Part shown: positions 44,427 through 55,172 of the stretch, one piece after another
How the letters are laid out: every line of letters starts with the position of its first letter
How positions within the stretch are numbered: the stretch's first letter is position 1
NCBI RefSeq assembly: GCF_001517545.1
Contig: NZ_FBYA01000001.1
Location: forward strand, 840,930 to 904,929
Direction: 5' to 3'
Length of the DNA: 64,000 bases
Origin: Limnohabitans sp. Rim47
Lineage (GTDB): Bacteria; Pseudomonadota; Gammaproteobacteria; Burkholderiales; Burkholderiaceae_C
Position numbers and translations under genes: made by a program
The notes under the pieces: model-generated
Databases searched by the model: none
Told to the model about the DNA's origin: nothing
The model's input: only the letters and a program-made list of their open reading frames with translations

Positions 44427-44786
44427 ATGGCAACGAAAAAACCTGCAAATCCTACGCTGCCGACCGTGACACCCCGAACGCCAGATGGTGGCAATTCGGT
44501 GGTGCTCGAACGACGCGCCCAAAAAATTGAACCGCCCCAGATGTACCAGGTGGCGATGCTGAACGATGACTACACCCCCATGGAATTCGTGGTGATGGTG
44601 ATACAAGAGTTTTTCAGCAAAGACCGCGAAGCGGCTACGCAAATCATGCTCAAGATCCACCTGGACGGTAAAGGTATTTGCGGGGTTTACTCCCGCGACG
44701 TGGCGGCGACCAAGGTCGACCAAGTGCTGGATGCTGCCAAACAGGCCGGCCATCCACTGCAATGCGTCAGTGAACCTATTGAATAG
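44427..44786 (+). CDS. clpS: ClpAP adaptor ClpS
   Basis: A 119-residue N-end-rule adaptor that delivers proteins with N-terminal Leu, Phe, Tyr or Trp to ClpAP. The unstructured N-terminal extension is followed by the conserved YQVAMLNDDYTPMEFVVMVI pocket region (Asn-Asp-Asp-Tyr-Thr), and a C-terminal HLDGKGICGVYSRDVAATK motif. It precedes clpA by 57 bp in the standard clpS-clpA operon. Confidence 0.96.
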   Translation: MATKKPANPTLPTVTPRTPDGGNSVVLERRAQKIEPPQMYQVAMLNDDYTPMEFVVMVIQEFFSKDREAATQIMLKIHLDGKGICGVYSRDVAATKVDQVLDAAKQAGHPLQCVSEPIE

Positions 44787-44843
44787 TGGGGCTTACCCCC
44801 CACATCGTTTTTATCTCTCTCAGCAAGGCAAAAAGGAAATCAC

Positions 44844-47183
<2,340 letters not shown>

Positions 47184-47213
47184 CCCTTGTCGACCTGCGC
47201 CGCAAGGCAACAT

Positions 47214-47243
47214 AAAAGGAGGCCCTAGGGGCCTCCTTTTTTT
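47214..47243 (+). terminator. Intrinsic terminator of clpSA
   Basis: A 10-bp stem AAAAGGAGGC/GCCTCCTTTT (palindromic CCCTAGGG centre) followed by a run of Ts, 30 bp after clpA. Confidence 0.92.
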
Positions 47244-47325
47244 CATGCACCGGGCATGATCGAACTCACGCTCACACTCGCGCTTGAGAATCGCGCAACA
47301 AATGGTGCCGCTTGGTGTGTTCAGC

Positions 47326-48300
47326 TCAATTGACCATGACCAGTTTGCCTTTGACGCTGCGTGAGCCCATCAAGGTATAGGCCGCTTTCAAGTCGTTCAT
47401 GGGCATCGTGCGGTCAATGACGGGTTTGATCTTGCCTTGTCCATACCACTGCGCCAGCTCGCCCATCATGGCCGCATTGGCTTGTGGTTCGCGCCTGGCG
47501 AAATCACCCCAAAAGACCCCTACCAAGGATGCACCTTTGAGCAAAGGCAGGTTCAAGGGCAGGGCGGGGATGGGGCCGCCCGCAAAACCCACCACCAAGT
47601 AGCGGCCACGCCAGGCAATGGAGCGGAAAGCCGGTTCGGCCAAGTCGCCGCCCACGGGGTCATAGACCACGTCAGGGCCTCGGCCTTCAGTCAGTGTTTT
47701 GAGGGCTTCGCGCAGGTTCTCGCGGCTGTAATTGATGGTGGCGTCCGCCCCAAGCGAGGTGCACAAAGCACATTTTTCGTCGGTCGATGCCGCCGCAATC
47801 ACTTTGGCCCCCATGGCCTTGGCGATCTGGATGGCGGCCGTGCCCACGCCGCCTGCGGCACCCAGCACCAGCACCGTTTCAGCGGCTTTCAGGGCCGCAC
47901 GGTCCACCAGCGCATGGTGCGAGGTGGCATAAGTCATGATGAACGCCGCACCATCGACGGCAGAAAACCCCGCGGGCAAAGGCATGCACAGCTTGGCGGG
48001 TGCCAGGGTGTGGGTGCCAAAGCCGCCTGTGCCCGAAAGGCAGGCCACGGTTTGTCCCACTTTGAGGTGCGTAACCCCGTCGCCAATGGCTTGCACCACG
48101 CCCGCGTATTCAGAACCGGGCACAAAAGGCAGCTCGGGCTTCATCTGGTATTTGTTTTGAACGATCAGCAAGTCCGGAAAATTCAGACTAGCGGCTTCAA
48201 TCTGAATCAGGACTTGACCGGGCCCCGGCGTTGGCGTGGGCAGTTCTTTCCAGGTGAGCGCGTCAACCCCGACCGGGTTCTCGCAAAGCCAAGCGTGCAT
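47326..48300 (-). CDS. NADPH:quinone oxidoreductase family protein (zinc-free MDR)
   Basis: A 324-residue medium-chain dehydrogenase/reductase without zinc ligands. GroES-like N-domain with SLNFPDLLIVQNKYQMKPELPF and PGSEYAGVVQAIG; Rossmann domain with VLGAAGGVGTAAIQIAKAMGA (AxxGGxG) at about 143-150 and VVYDPVGGDL. It probably reduces quinones or enones with NADPH; short-chain enoyl reductase relatives are close. Divergent from surE with a 168-bp gap. Monocistronic. Confidence 0.9.
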   Translation of the reverse strand: MHAWLCENPVGVDALTWKELPTPTPGPGQVLIQIEAASLNFPDLLIVQNKYQMKPELPFVPGSEYAGVVQAIGDGVTHLKVGQTVACLSGTGGFGTHTLAPAKLCMPLPAGFSAVDGAAFIMTYATSHHALVDRAALKAAETVLVLGAAGGVGTAAIQIAKAMGAKVIAAASTDEKCALCTSLGADATINYSRENLREALKTLTEGRGPDVVYDPVGGDLAEPAFRSIAWRGRYLVVGFAGGPIPALPLNLPLLKGASLVGVFWGDFARREPQANAAMMGELAQWYGQGKIKPVIDRTMPMNDLKAAYTLMGSRSVKGKLVMVN

Positions 48301-48438
48301 GCAACTTCTCCTTGTTGGGTACTTTGTTTGATGGCGTGCATCTTAGGCAGTCGACGTAGCTCGGCCATGTCCCCCGAGCGACCAATTCCAGACTGTCAAA
48401 AACGGCCAATGATCGCGCAAAAGGCGGGGGCTGCCGCC

Positions 48439-48444
48439 TACAAT
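48439..48444 (+). promoter_or_regulatory. Candidate -10 of the surE operon
   Basis: TACAAT lies 24 bp before the surE ATG, a good -10 match and spacing for a short leader. The -35 region shows no clear consensus. Confidence 0.4.
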
Positions 48445-48468
48445 CAAAACAACTGAACGGGACACAGC

Positions 48469-49239
48469 ATGAAAATTCTCATTTCCAACGACGATGGCTT
48501 TCGCGCTGAAGGGATCGTGGCCCTTTATGAGGCGCTGAAAACCATTGCAGAAGTGGAAGTGGTGGCGCCCGAGCACAACAACAGCGCCAAATCCAACGCC
48601 TTGACCTTGCACACGCCTTTGTATGTGCACCGTGCTGAGAATGGTTTTCGCTACGTCAATGGCACGCCAGCAGACTGCGTGCACATCGCGCTGACCGGCT
48701 TGTTGGGCTATCGTCCCGACCTGGTGATTTCCGGCATCAACAACGGCGCGAACATGGGTGATGACACCCTTTATTCGGGCACCGTGGGCGCGGCCATGGA
48801 AGGCTATCTGTTCGGCATTCCCGCCATGGCGGTGTCTCAAATCGACAAAGGCTGGGCGCACGTCGACTCTGCAGCCGCCAGTGTCAAAGAACTCGTTCAA
48901 CAAATGCAGGCGGGTGATCTGGTGGCGACCAAGCCGTGGCTGTTGAATGTGAACATTCCCAATTTGCCCTTGGCGCAAATCAAAGCTGCAAAGCTTTGCC
49001 GTTTGGGCCGGCGTCATGCGGCTGAACCCGTGATCACCCAGGTGGATCCTCGTGGCCAGACCATGTACTGGATCGGCAACGCGGGCCCTGCTATGGACGA
49101 CAGCGAAGGCACTGACTTTCATGCTGCGGGTTTGGGCCATGTGGTGGTGACGCCGCTCAAGGTCGACTTGACCGATCACGAGCACCTGGATCACTGGTCA
49201 CACACGCTGGACCGTTTGGCGGCCCAAGGCGCTGCATGA
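48469..49239 (+). CDS. surE: 5'/3'-nucleotidase SurE
   Basis: A 256-residue metal-dependent phosphatase acting on nucleoside monophosphates, linked to stationary-phase survival. The acid pair Asp8-Asp9 in MKILISNDDG binds the metal; APEHNNSAKSNALTL and SGINNGANMGDDTLYSGTVG complete the active site. Length is usual. Its stop overlaps the pcm start (ATGA). Confidence 0.96.
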   Translation: MKILISNDDGFRAEGIVALYEALKTIAEVEVVAPEHNNSAKSNALTLHTPLYVHRAENGFRYVNGTPADCVHIALTGLLGYRPDLVISGINNGANMGDDTLYSGTVGAAMEGYLFGIPAMAVSQIDKGWAHVDSAAASVKELVQQMQAGDLVATKPWLLNVNIPNLPLAQIKAAKLCRLGRRHAAEPVITQVDPRGQTMYWIGNAGPAMDDSEGTDFHAAGLGHVVVTPLKVDLTDHEHLDHWSHTLDRLAAQGAA

Positions 49240-50045
49240 GCCAACGCCCAGGGTTTCCGGTCAAGTTGTCTCAAACAGGGGCATCTGGGCCAGCCTCCGC
49301 CAAATCTTCGGCTTCGGCGGCACCTGTCCGCATTGCTTCGACCGCGTCCAAGCCCACGTCTATGCTTTTGCCCAAAACCGCATCCGCTGTGTCCGGCCTG
49401 GGTTTGGACTCCGGGGCTGTTCGCGCACGCATGGTCCGAAAACTGGCAGAGCAGGGCGTCAAAGACACCCGTGTTCTCGATGCCATGAGCCAAGTGGAGC
49501 GGCATCGTTTTGTCGAAAGCGGCTTGGTCAACCAAGCCTATGAAGACACCAGCTTGCCGATTGGCCTGGGGCAAACCATCTCCAAGCCCAATGTGGTGGC
49601 GCGCATGATTGAACTGTTGTGTCAGGATGTGCCCGGAAAATTGGGACGCATTCTCGAGATTGGCACGGGCTGTGGCTACCAAGCCGCTGTGCTCAGCCAT
49701 GTGGCTACCGAGGTCTATAGCATTGAGCGCCTGCGCGGCTTGCACGAAAAGGCCAGAACCAACTTGCGGCCCTTCAGGCTGCACAATGTGCACTTGATTT
49801 TTGGGGATGGCATGCTCGGCTACCCCAAAGGGGCACCCTATGCGGGCATCATCTCGGCAGCCGGCGGAGACGCTGTGCCGGACACTTGGCTGGACCAGTT
49901 GGCTGTGGGCGGTCGCTTGATTGCGCCGACCACCACACCTGCAGGGCACCAAGCTTTGGTGGTTATTCTGAAAACGGCACAGGGGTTCGAACGCCAGGTT
50001 CTCGAAGCTGTGCATTTTGTGCCTCTAAAATCAGGTGTTGCCTGA
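49236..50045 (+). CDS. pcm: Protein-L-isoaspartate O-methyltransferase
   Basis: A 269-residue SAM-dependent repair enzyme that methylates isoaspartyl residues in aged proteins. Motif I is EIGTGCGYQAAVL (starting at about residue 141); LPIGLGQTISKPNVVARM and YAGIISAAGGDAVPD are family motifs. About 60 N-terminal residues rich in Ser, Ala and Thr are extra compared with the 208-residue E. coli enzyme; the coupled ATGA start with surE supports this long form, but a later start cannot be excluded. Followed by nlpD after 14 bp. Confidence 0.93.
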   Translation: MSQRPGFPVKLSQTGASGPASAKSSASAAPVRIASTASKPTSMLLPKTASAVSGLGLDSGAVRARMVRKLAEQGVKDTRVLDAMSQVERHRFVESGLVNQAYEDTSLPIGLGQTISKPNVVARMIELLCQDVPGKLGRILEIGTGCGYQAAVLSHVATEVYSIERLRGLHEKARTNLRPFRLHNVHLIFGDGMLGYPKGAPYAGIISAAGGDAVPDTWLDQLAVGGRLIAPTTTPAGHQALVVILKTAQGFERQVLEAVHFVPLKSGVA

Positions 50046-50059
50046 ACAAGTAAATACCG

Positions 50060-50881
50060 ATGACTACATCTTTTCATTCTCGTCCCTTGGTTTTGATGGC
50101 TATGGCTGTGGCGCTGCTCAGCGCATGCTCGTCTGGGGTGCGTGTACCTGCTCCGGTAGAGGACCGGACTGCCATGGGCCGTTCGTCTTCTTCAACCCAG
50201 GCAACGCCAGCGGCAGAGCTTGCCAAGCCCATGCCCGGCAGCGAAAACGCAGGAAAACCAGGTTATTACACCGTGCAACGTGGCGACACCTTGACCCGCA
50301 TCGGTTTGGACAATGGGCAAGGGGCGCGTGATCTGGCGCGCTGGAACAACCTGACCAACCCCGATGTGATCGAAGTGGGCCAAGTGTTGCGTGTCGCGCC
50401 ACCGGGCGGTGCGGTCGAAACCGCTGGCGTGGTGGTTCGCCCGATTGCACCCGCTGCGAATTCATCGGCCAAAACAGAATCCGCGCCAGCTTCAACGGGT
50501 GTGGCCAATGACGAAGGTTTGGGCTTCATCTGGCCTGCCAATGGTTCGCTGATCGCTGGGTTTGACGAAGTCAAAAACAAAGGCTTGGACATCTCCGGCA
50601 AAGCCGGTGATCCTGTCAGCGCCGCTGCAGACGGCCAGGTGGTTTATGCCGGTTCAGGCTTGAGGGGTTATGGCAACTTGATCATCCTCAAGCACAACAA
50701 CACCTTCTTGACGGCTTACGCGCACAACCAAACGCTGTTGGTCAAGGAAGACCAAAAAGTACGCAAAGGCCAGAAGATCGCCGAAATGGGTAAATCCGAC
50801 TCTGACCGAGTCAAGTTGCACTTTGAGGTGCGCCGGCAAGGCAAGCCCGTGGACCCCGCCAAGTTGTTGCCAGCCCGTTGA
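50060..50881 (+). CDS. nlpD: LysM/M23 lipoprotein NlpD
   Basis: A 273-residue outer-membrane lipoprotein. Signal peptide with lipobox LLSAC at about residues 19-23; LysM domain (about 72-115, YYTVQRGDTLTRIG) binding peptidoglycan; LytM/M23 domain (about 155-270). The first zinc His of true M23 enzymes is missing (KGLDISG), while AYAHN and LHFEVRRQG remain, so it is an amidase activator (AmiC-type) in cell separation rather than a peptidase. In many proteobacteria rpoS follows; here an exonuclease gene follows after 12 bp. Confidence 0.94.
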   Translation: MTTSFHSRPLVLMAMAVALLSACSSGVRVPAPVEDRTAMGRSSSSTQATPAAELAKPMPGSENAGKPGYYTVQRGDTLTRIGLDNGQGARDLARWNNLTNPDVIEVGQVLRVAPPGGAVETAGVVVRPIAPAANSSAKTESAPASTGVANDEGLGFIWPANGSLIAGFDEVKNKGLDISGKAGDPVSAAADGQVVYAGSGLRGYGNLIILKHNNTFLTAYAHNQTLLVKEDQKVRKGQKIAEMGKSDSDRVKLHFEVRRQGKPVDPAKLLPAR

Positions 50882-50893
50882 GGCGCATGAGCA

Positions 50894-51691
50894 ATGGCCT
50901 GGCCCATCCTGGTTTTTGACATCGAAACCTTGCCGGATGTGGCCGGGTGGCGCAGGCTCAATCCGGCGTCCCCTGATTTGACCGATGCGCAGGTGCATGC
51001 CCAATGGAAGGCCGAACGGGCCGAGCTGGGTAAAAGCGACTTCATGCCTTTGTATTTGCAGCGGATTTTGGTCATCAGCTGCGTCTTCCGAAATGCCGAG
51101 GGGCTGCGCGTTCATTCCTTTATCGACCGCGATGGCCAAAGCGAAGGCCGCATTGTCCAAACGTTTTTCAACACCATCGAAAAGCACGAACCCCAGCTGG
51201 TCAGCTGGAACGGCAGCGGGTTTGACCTGCCGGTGCTGCATTACCGTGGCCTGCAGCATGGCGTCGTGGCTGACAAATACTGGGACATGGGCGAGGGCGG
51301 CAACGCCAGTGACCGCGAGTTCAAGTGGAACAACTACATCTCGCGCTACCACCTGCGGCACCTGGACCTGATGGACTTGTTGGCCAAATACACCCCAAAA
51401 AACAACGCGCCCATGGACGCAATGGCCAAACTTTGCGGCTTTCCCGGCAAGTTGGGCATGGACGGCTCGCAAGTGCACGCGCAGTTTCTGGCCGGCAAAA
51501 CCGAAGACATTCGGCGCTACTGTGAGACCGATGTAATGAACACCTATTTGCTGTATTGCCGCTTTCAGAAGATGCGCGGCGGCTTGACCGAGGCCGAATA
51601 CGATCAAGAAATTCGCTTCGTCAAAGAAAATGTCAGCACCTTGGCTGCGCAAGAACCTCATTGGCAGGAATATTTGCAAGCTTGGAACTGA
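50894..51691 (+). CDS. Predicted 3'-5' exonuclease (PolB-like DEDDy)
   Basis: A 265-residue stand-alone exonuclease resembling the proofreading domain of family B polymerases. ExoI motif FDIETLPD (Asp9, Glu11), ExoII in VSWNGSGFDLPVLHYR, ExoIII RRYCETDVMNTYLLYCRF with Tyr-x3-Asp. Such proteins are widespread in betaproteobacteria; their cellular role is not known. It follows nlpD by 12 bp, occupying the place where rpoS is often found, and is followed by rlmD. Confidence 0.86.
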   Translation: MAWPILVFDIETLPDVAGWRRLNPASPDLTDAQVHAQWKAERAELGKSDFMPLYLQRILVISCVFRNAEGLRVHSFIDRDGQSEGRIVQTFFNTIEKHEPQLVSWNGSGFDLPVLHYRGLQHGVVADKYWDMGEGGNASDREFKWNNYISRYHLRHLDLMDLLAKYTPKNNAPMDAMAKLCGFPGKLGMDGSQVHAQFLAGKTEDIRRYCETDVMNTYLLYCRFQKMRGGLTEAEYDQEIRFVKENVSTLAAQEPHWQEYLQAWN

Positions 51692-51756
51692 GTTTTTCAA
51701 CCTAAAGGGTGCTGCGTCACGCCAAGCCTTGCCCGACATGCTGAGACAATCGGGGC

Positions 51757-53193
51757 ATGAGCGAACATGATCTACCCCTTTCCCCATCCCCCTTAGAAAC
51801 ACAAAACAGTTACAGCTCCGACCTGCCAGAAGGCTGGTTGCGAGTCAACTCTTTGGACATGGATGCCCAGGGCATCGCCCGCAGGCCCGATGGAAAAGTG
51901 GTTTTTATTGAGGGTGCCTTGCCTTTTGAGCTGGTTTCGGTCCAGGTCGGACGCAAGAAAAGCAGCTTTGAGCACGGCACCGTGACCGAGATTCACCACG
52001 AATCGTCGCAACGCGTGCGCCCCGGCTGCCCCCACTTTGGTCTGCACACAGGCTCTTGCGGCGGCTGCAAGATGCAGCACCTGGAGGTCTCGGCCCAAGT
52101 GGCTATCAAGCAACGCGTGCTTGAAGACAACTTGTGGCATTTGGGCAAGGTCAAAGCTGAAACCATGCTGCGCCCCATAGAGGGGCCGACTTGGGGTTAC
52201 CGTTATCGTGCCCGTTTGTCGGTGCGCTATGTGATCAAAAAGGGCGAAGTGCTGATTGGGTTTCACGAGCGCAAGAGCCGATATATCGCTGACATGAAGG
52301 TGTGCCCGGTGTTGCCGCCCCATGTGAGTCAAATGTTGCTGCCACTGCGTGCGCTGATCAGCCAAATGGAGGCCCGTGAAACCCTGCCTCAGCTGGAGTT
52401 GGCTTGCGGCGATGAGGTAACGGCTTTGGTTTTACGCCATATGGAGCCCTTGAGCGAAGGTGACAAAGCCTTGCTGCGCACGTTTGCTGCTGAACAGAAT
52501 GTGCAGTGGTGGTTGCAGCCCAAGGGGCCCGACACGGTGCAGCTGCTGGACGAGGGCGGCCTGCAGCTGAGTTACGGTCTGCCCGACTTTGGTATCACTA
52601 TGCCCTTCAGGCCCACCGATTTCACCCAGGTCAACCCCTTCATCAACCGGGTTTTGGTGACCCGTGCCTTGCGTTTGTTGAACGCTCAAAAGCACGAGCG
52701 CGTGATCGACTGGTTTTGCGGTCTTGGCAACTTCACCTTGCCCATCGCCACGCAAGCGGGGGAGGTGCTGGGCATTGAAGGTGCCGAGACGCTGGTCGCT
52801 CGATCCCGCGACAACTACGCCCGCAACCAAGCCAGTCGCCCGCAAGGCCAGGCATTGGCCCCGACGCAATTTGTGGCCCGCAACCTGTTTGACATGACAC
52901 CCGAGATGCTGGTGGCCGATGGCACGGCCGATAAATGGCTGGTGGACCCACCGCGTGAAGGTGCTTTTGCCTTGAGCAAAGCACTGGCCGAGCTGAATGA
53001 GAACCGCGATTTGCGCCAAGGCTGGACGCCTCCGCAGCGCATTGTGTATGTGAGTTGCAACCCTGCAACCTTGGCCCGTGATGCGGATATTCTGGTGCAC
53101 CGTGCGGGCTATCGCTGTGTGAATGCCGGGGTGATCAACATGTTTGCGCACACGGCGCACGTGGAAAGCATGGCGGTGTTCGAGCTGGCATGA
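51757..53193 (+). CDS. rlmD: 23S rRNA (uracil-1939-C5)-methyltransferase RlmD
   Basis: A 478-residue enzyme methylating U1939 of 23S rRNA. N-terminal TRAM domain (about 25-80, LDMDAQGIAR), a [4Fe-4S] cluster site with CPHFGLHTGSCGGCKMQH, and a SAM-binding domain with DWFCGLGNFTLPIA. The catalytic cysteine lies in YVSCNPATLARD near the C-terminus. Some 45 residues longer than E. coli RlmD. Ends in a hairpin shared with the convergent Bax-inhibitor gene. Confidence 0.95.
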   Translation: MSEHDLPLSPSPLETQNSYSSDLPEGWLRVNSLDMDAQGIARRPDGKVVFIEGALPFELVSVQVGRKKSSFEHGTVTEIHHESSQRVRPGCPHFGLHTGSCGGCKMQHLEVSAQVAIKQRVLEDNLWHLGKVKAETMLRPIEGPTWGYRYRARLSVRYVIKKGEVLIGFHERKSRYIADMKVCPVLPPHVSQMLLPLRALISQMEARETLPQLELACGDEVTALVLRHMEPLSEGDKALLRTFAAEQNVQWWLQPKGPDTVQLLDEGGLQLSYGLPDFGITMPFRPTDFTQVNPFINRVLVTRALRLLNAQKHERVIDWFCGLGNFTLPIATQAGEVLGIEGAETLVARSRDNYARNQASRPQGQALAPTQFVARNLFDMTPEMLVADGTADKWLVDPPREGAFALSKALAELNENRDLRQGWTPPQRIVYVSCNPATLARDADILVHRAGYRCVNAGVINMFAHTAHVESMAVFELA

Positions 53194-53236
53194 GTCGCTG
53201 GCCTACAAGCCAGCTCTGAGCGGCACCGCACCAACA

Positions 53237-53262
53237 ACAAAGGCTCCCGAGGGAGCCTTTGT
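53237..53262. terminator. Hairpin between rlmD and the YccA-family gene
   Basis: ACAAAGGCTCCC pairs with GGGAGCCTTTGT. The T tract is short and interrupted, so termination may be partial in both directions. Confidence 0.6.
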
Positions 53263-53284
53263 GTTGTGGGGGAAATGACCGAGA

Positions 53285-53980
53285 TCAGTCGCGTTCGCCG
53301 CCCATGATGCCCAGCAAGGCCAGCAGGCTTTGGAACACGTTGAAGATATCCAGGTACAAGGCCAAAGTGGCGCTGATGTAGTTGGTCTCGCCGCCGTCGA
53401 TGATTTGCTTCAAGTCGTACAACATGTAGGCACTGAAGATGCCAATGGCCATGACTGAGATCACCATCATGCCGACTGTGGAGCCGACAAAGACGTTGAT
53501 GATGCCGCCAATCATGATGGCCAAGGCCCCTACAAACAGCCACTTGGACATGCCCGAAATGTCACGTTTGATGGTGCTGGCCAAGCTGGCCATGACAAAG
53601 AACACGCCTGCCGTGCCGGCAAAGGCGGTCATGATCAGGTCAGCGCCGTTTTTGAAACCCAGCACCATGGCGATCATGCGCGAGAGCATCAGGCCCATGA
53701 AGAAGGTGAAGGCCAGCAACACGGGCACGCCCGCAGCCGAGTTTTTGGTCTTTTCGATGGCAAACATGAAACCGAAGGCTCCGGCCATGAAAACCACCAG
53801 ACCCACGCCGCCAGAAAGCGAACGGGTGATGCCGGTGCTCACGCCCAGCCAGGCCCCCAAAACGGTGGGCAGCAAGCTCAAGGCCAGCAGCCAGTAAGTG
53901 TTGCGCAGAACGCGGTGGCGCGTCGCCAGATCGGAGCCGTGGCCCCAGTCGGTGGTGTTGAGTGTGCGAAGGTCGCTCAT
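53285..53980 (-). CDS. Bax inhibitor-1/YccA family membrane protein
   Basis: A 231-residue protein with seven membrane helices. Family features include the N-terminal RVLRNTYWLLALSLLPTVLG, ARMIAMVLGFKNGADL-type loops, a central SGMSKWLFVGAL and the C-terminal LYLDIFNVFQSLLALLG with acidic residues thought to gate proton/Ca2+ flux. E. coli YccA binds and restrains FtsH. Monocistronic, ATG with AGGAGAC upstream. Confidence 0.92.
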   Translation of the reverse strand: MSDLRTLNTTDWGHGSDLATRHRVLRNTYWLLALSLLPTVLGAWLGVSTGITRSLSGGVGLVVFMAGAFGFMFAIEKTKNSAAGVPVLLAFTFFMGLMLSRMIAMVLGFKNGADLIMTAFAGTAGVFFVMASLASTIKRDISGMSKWLFVGALAIMIGGIINVFVGSTVGMMVISVMAIGIFSAYMLYDLKQIIDGGETNYISATLALYLDIFNVFQSLLALLGIMGGERD

Positions 53981-54174
53981 GAATGTCTCCTGTTCAAACC
54001 CTGATTTCAGGGCAATTGCATTGTAGAGTGAGGGTGTTTGGCGTTAGCTTGTGCCCGTAATTTCCGGCAGATGATGGGGTTATCCGGGTGAAGCAGTTTT
54101 GCGCTGGGGTGTGCAATCGGTCTGGCCTTGGCCGTGTATCCTTGCCGTCTTTCAACTCAGCCTCGCAAATACCC

Positions 54175-54582
54175 ATGAAAACCCAAGCCACCCTCGAACT
54201 GTCCGATGTCAAAGCCATTGCTGCAGCGGCCGAAGCCGAAGCTGTCAAGAACAACTGGGCAGTCAGCATCGCCATTGTGGATGGGGGAGGCCATCTGTTG
54301 CACTTTGCCCGTCTGGATGGCGCAGCCCCTGTGTCCTCGCACATCGCCCCGGCCAAAGCCCACACGGCCGCTTTGGGTCGCCGCGAAACCAAAGGTTACG
54401 AAGACGTCATCAACGGTGGACGCACGTCCTTTTTGTCTGCGCCCACGATCAAGGGCATGCTCGAAGGTGGCGTGCCGATCATGAAAGATGGTTTCTGCTT
54501 GGGCGCTGTGGGCGTGAGCGGCGTCAAGTCGAACGAAGATGCCCAGGTCGCCAAGGCAGGCATTGCAGCCATCGGCCTGTGA
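54175..54582 (+). CDS. GlcG/HbpS-like (heme-binding/DUF336) protein
   Basis: A 135-residue protein of the GlcG/HbpS (DUF336) family, with VSIAIVDGGGHLLHFARLDG, the APAKAHTAALGRRETK helix and GGVPIMKDGFCLGAVGVSG. Homologues bind heme or act as small-molecule sensors, or are encoded with glycolate oxidase. No signal peptide here, so cytoplasmic. ATG 54175 was chosen; a longer frame to 54088 is not family-like. Ends in a strong terminator. Confidence 0.86.
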   Translation: MKTQATLELSDVKAIAAAAEAEAVKNNWAVSIAIVDGGGHLLHFARLDGAAPVSSHIAPAKAHTAALGRRETKGYEDVINGGRTSFLSAPTIKGMLEGGVPIMKDGFCLGAVGVSGVKSNEDAQVAKAGIAAIGL

Positions 54583-54635
54583 CCGTTTGACCGGTTCAGA
54601 CAGGCCCCGACCTGTTTGAATGGATGTCAAAATGC

Positions 54636-54667
54636 AAAAAAGCCCGCTGAGCACAGCGGGCTTTTTC
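54636..54667. terminator. Bidirectional intrinsic terminator
   Basis: A 13-bp stem AAAAAGCCCGCTG/CAGCGGGCTTTTT with a 4-base loop lies between the convergent GlcG-like and cytochrome c genes. Confidence 0.93.
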
Positions 54668-54682
54668 TATGGGGCGGCGCAA

Positions 54683-54988
54683 TTACTTGGCGCTCAATAC
54701 CCAAGCGGCCAGTATTTTGGCATCGGCCTCATTGACCTGAGGGTTGGAGGGCATGGGGATAGGGCCCCAGACGCCAGAGCCGCCTTTGATGATTTTGGTG
54801 GCCAGCTTGTCCGCAGCTGTTTTGTCTGCTTTGTATTTTGCTGCAACGTCTTTGTAGCTGGGACCCACGAGTTTTTTGTCAACCGCATGGCAAGCCATGC
54901 AATTTTTGGATGTTGCCAATGCCAAGTCGGCCAAAGCTGGGGCTGCGCTGGCCGCAGTCAGGGTCAGGGCAAGTACGATTTTTTTCAT
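54683..54988 (-). CDS. Class I c-type cytochrome (c551/c552-like)
   Basis: A 101-residue periplasmic electron carrier. Signal peptide 1-20 (cleavage after PALA), heme motif CMACH at 30-34, distal ligand Met in GPIPMPSNP at about 79, and a C-terminal helix AKILAAWVLS. Mature size is about 81 residues, as in cytochrome c551 family members that feed terminal oxidases or nitrite reductase. Divergent from ilvD, 184 bp apart. Confidence 0.93.
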   Translation of the reverse strand: MKKIVLALTLTAASAAPALADLALATSKNCMACHAVDKKLVGPSYKDVAAKYKADKTAADKLATKIIKGGSGVWGPIPMPSNPQVNEADAKILAAWVLSAK

Positions 54989-55172
54989 GTCGTTTAATGG
55001 AGGAGTTGGATAAGGAGTCCATCATTGGCCCTCAAGGCGCTGGACGGTGGAGTGTAGCCGGATCCCCTTGCTGTAAAGATGCCGATTTGTCTTGGCCTGA
55101 TGCGCAACCCGGTCTATGGGTGTGGGCCATAATCCTGTGACTTTTTTCATGAATTCCTGACAGGAGCCTTTG

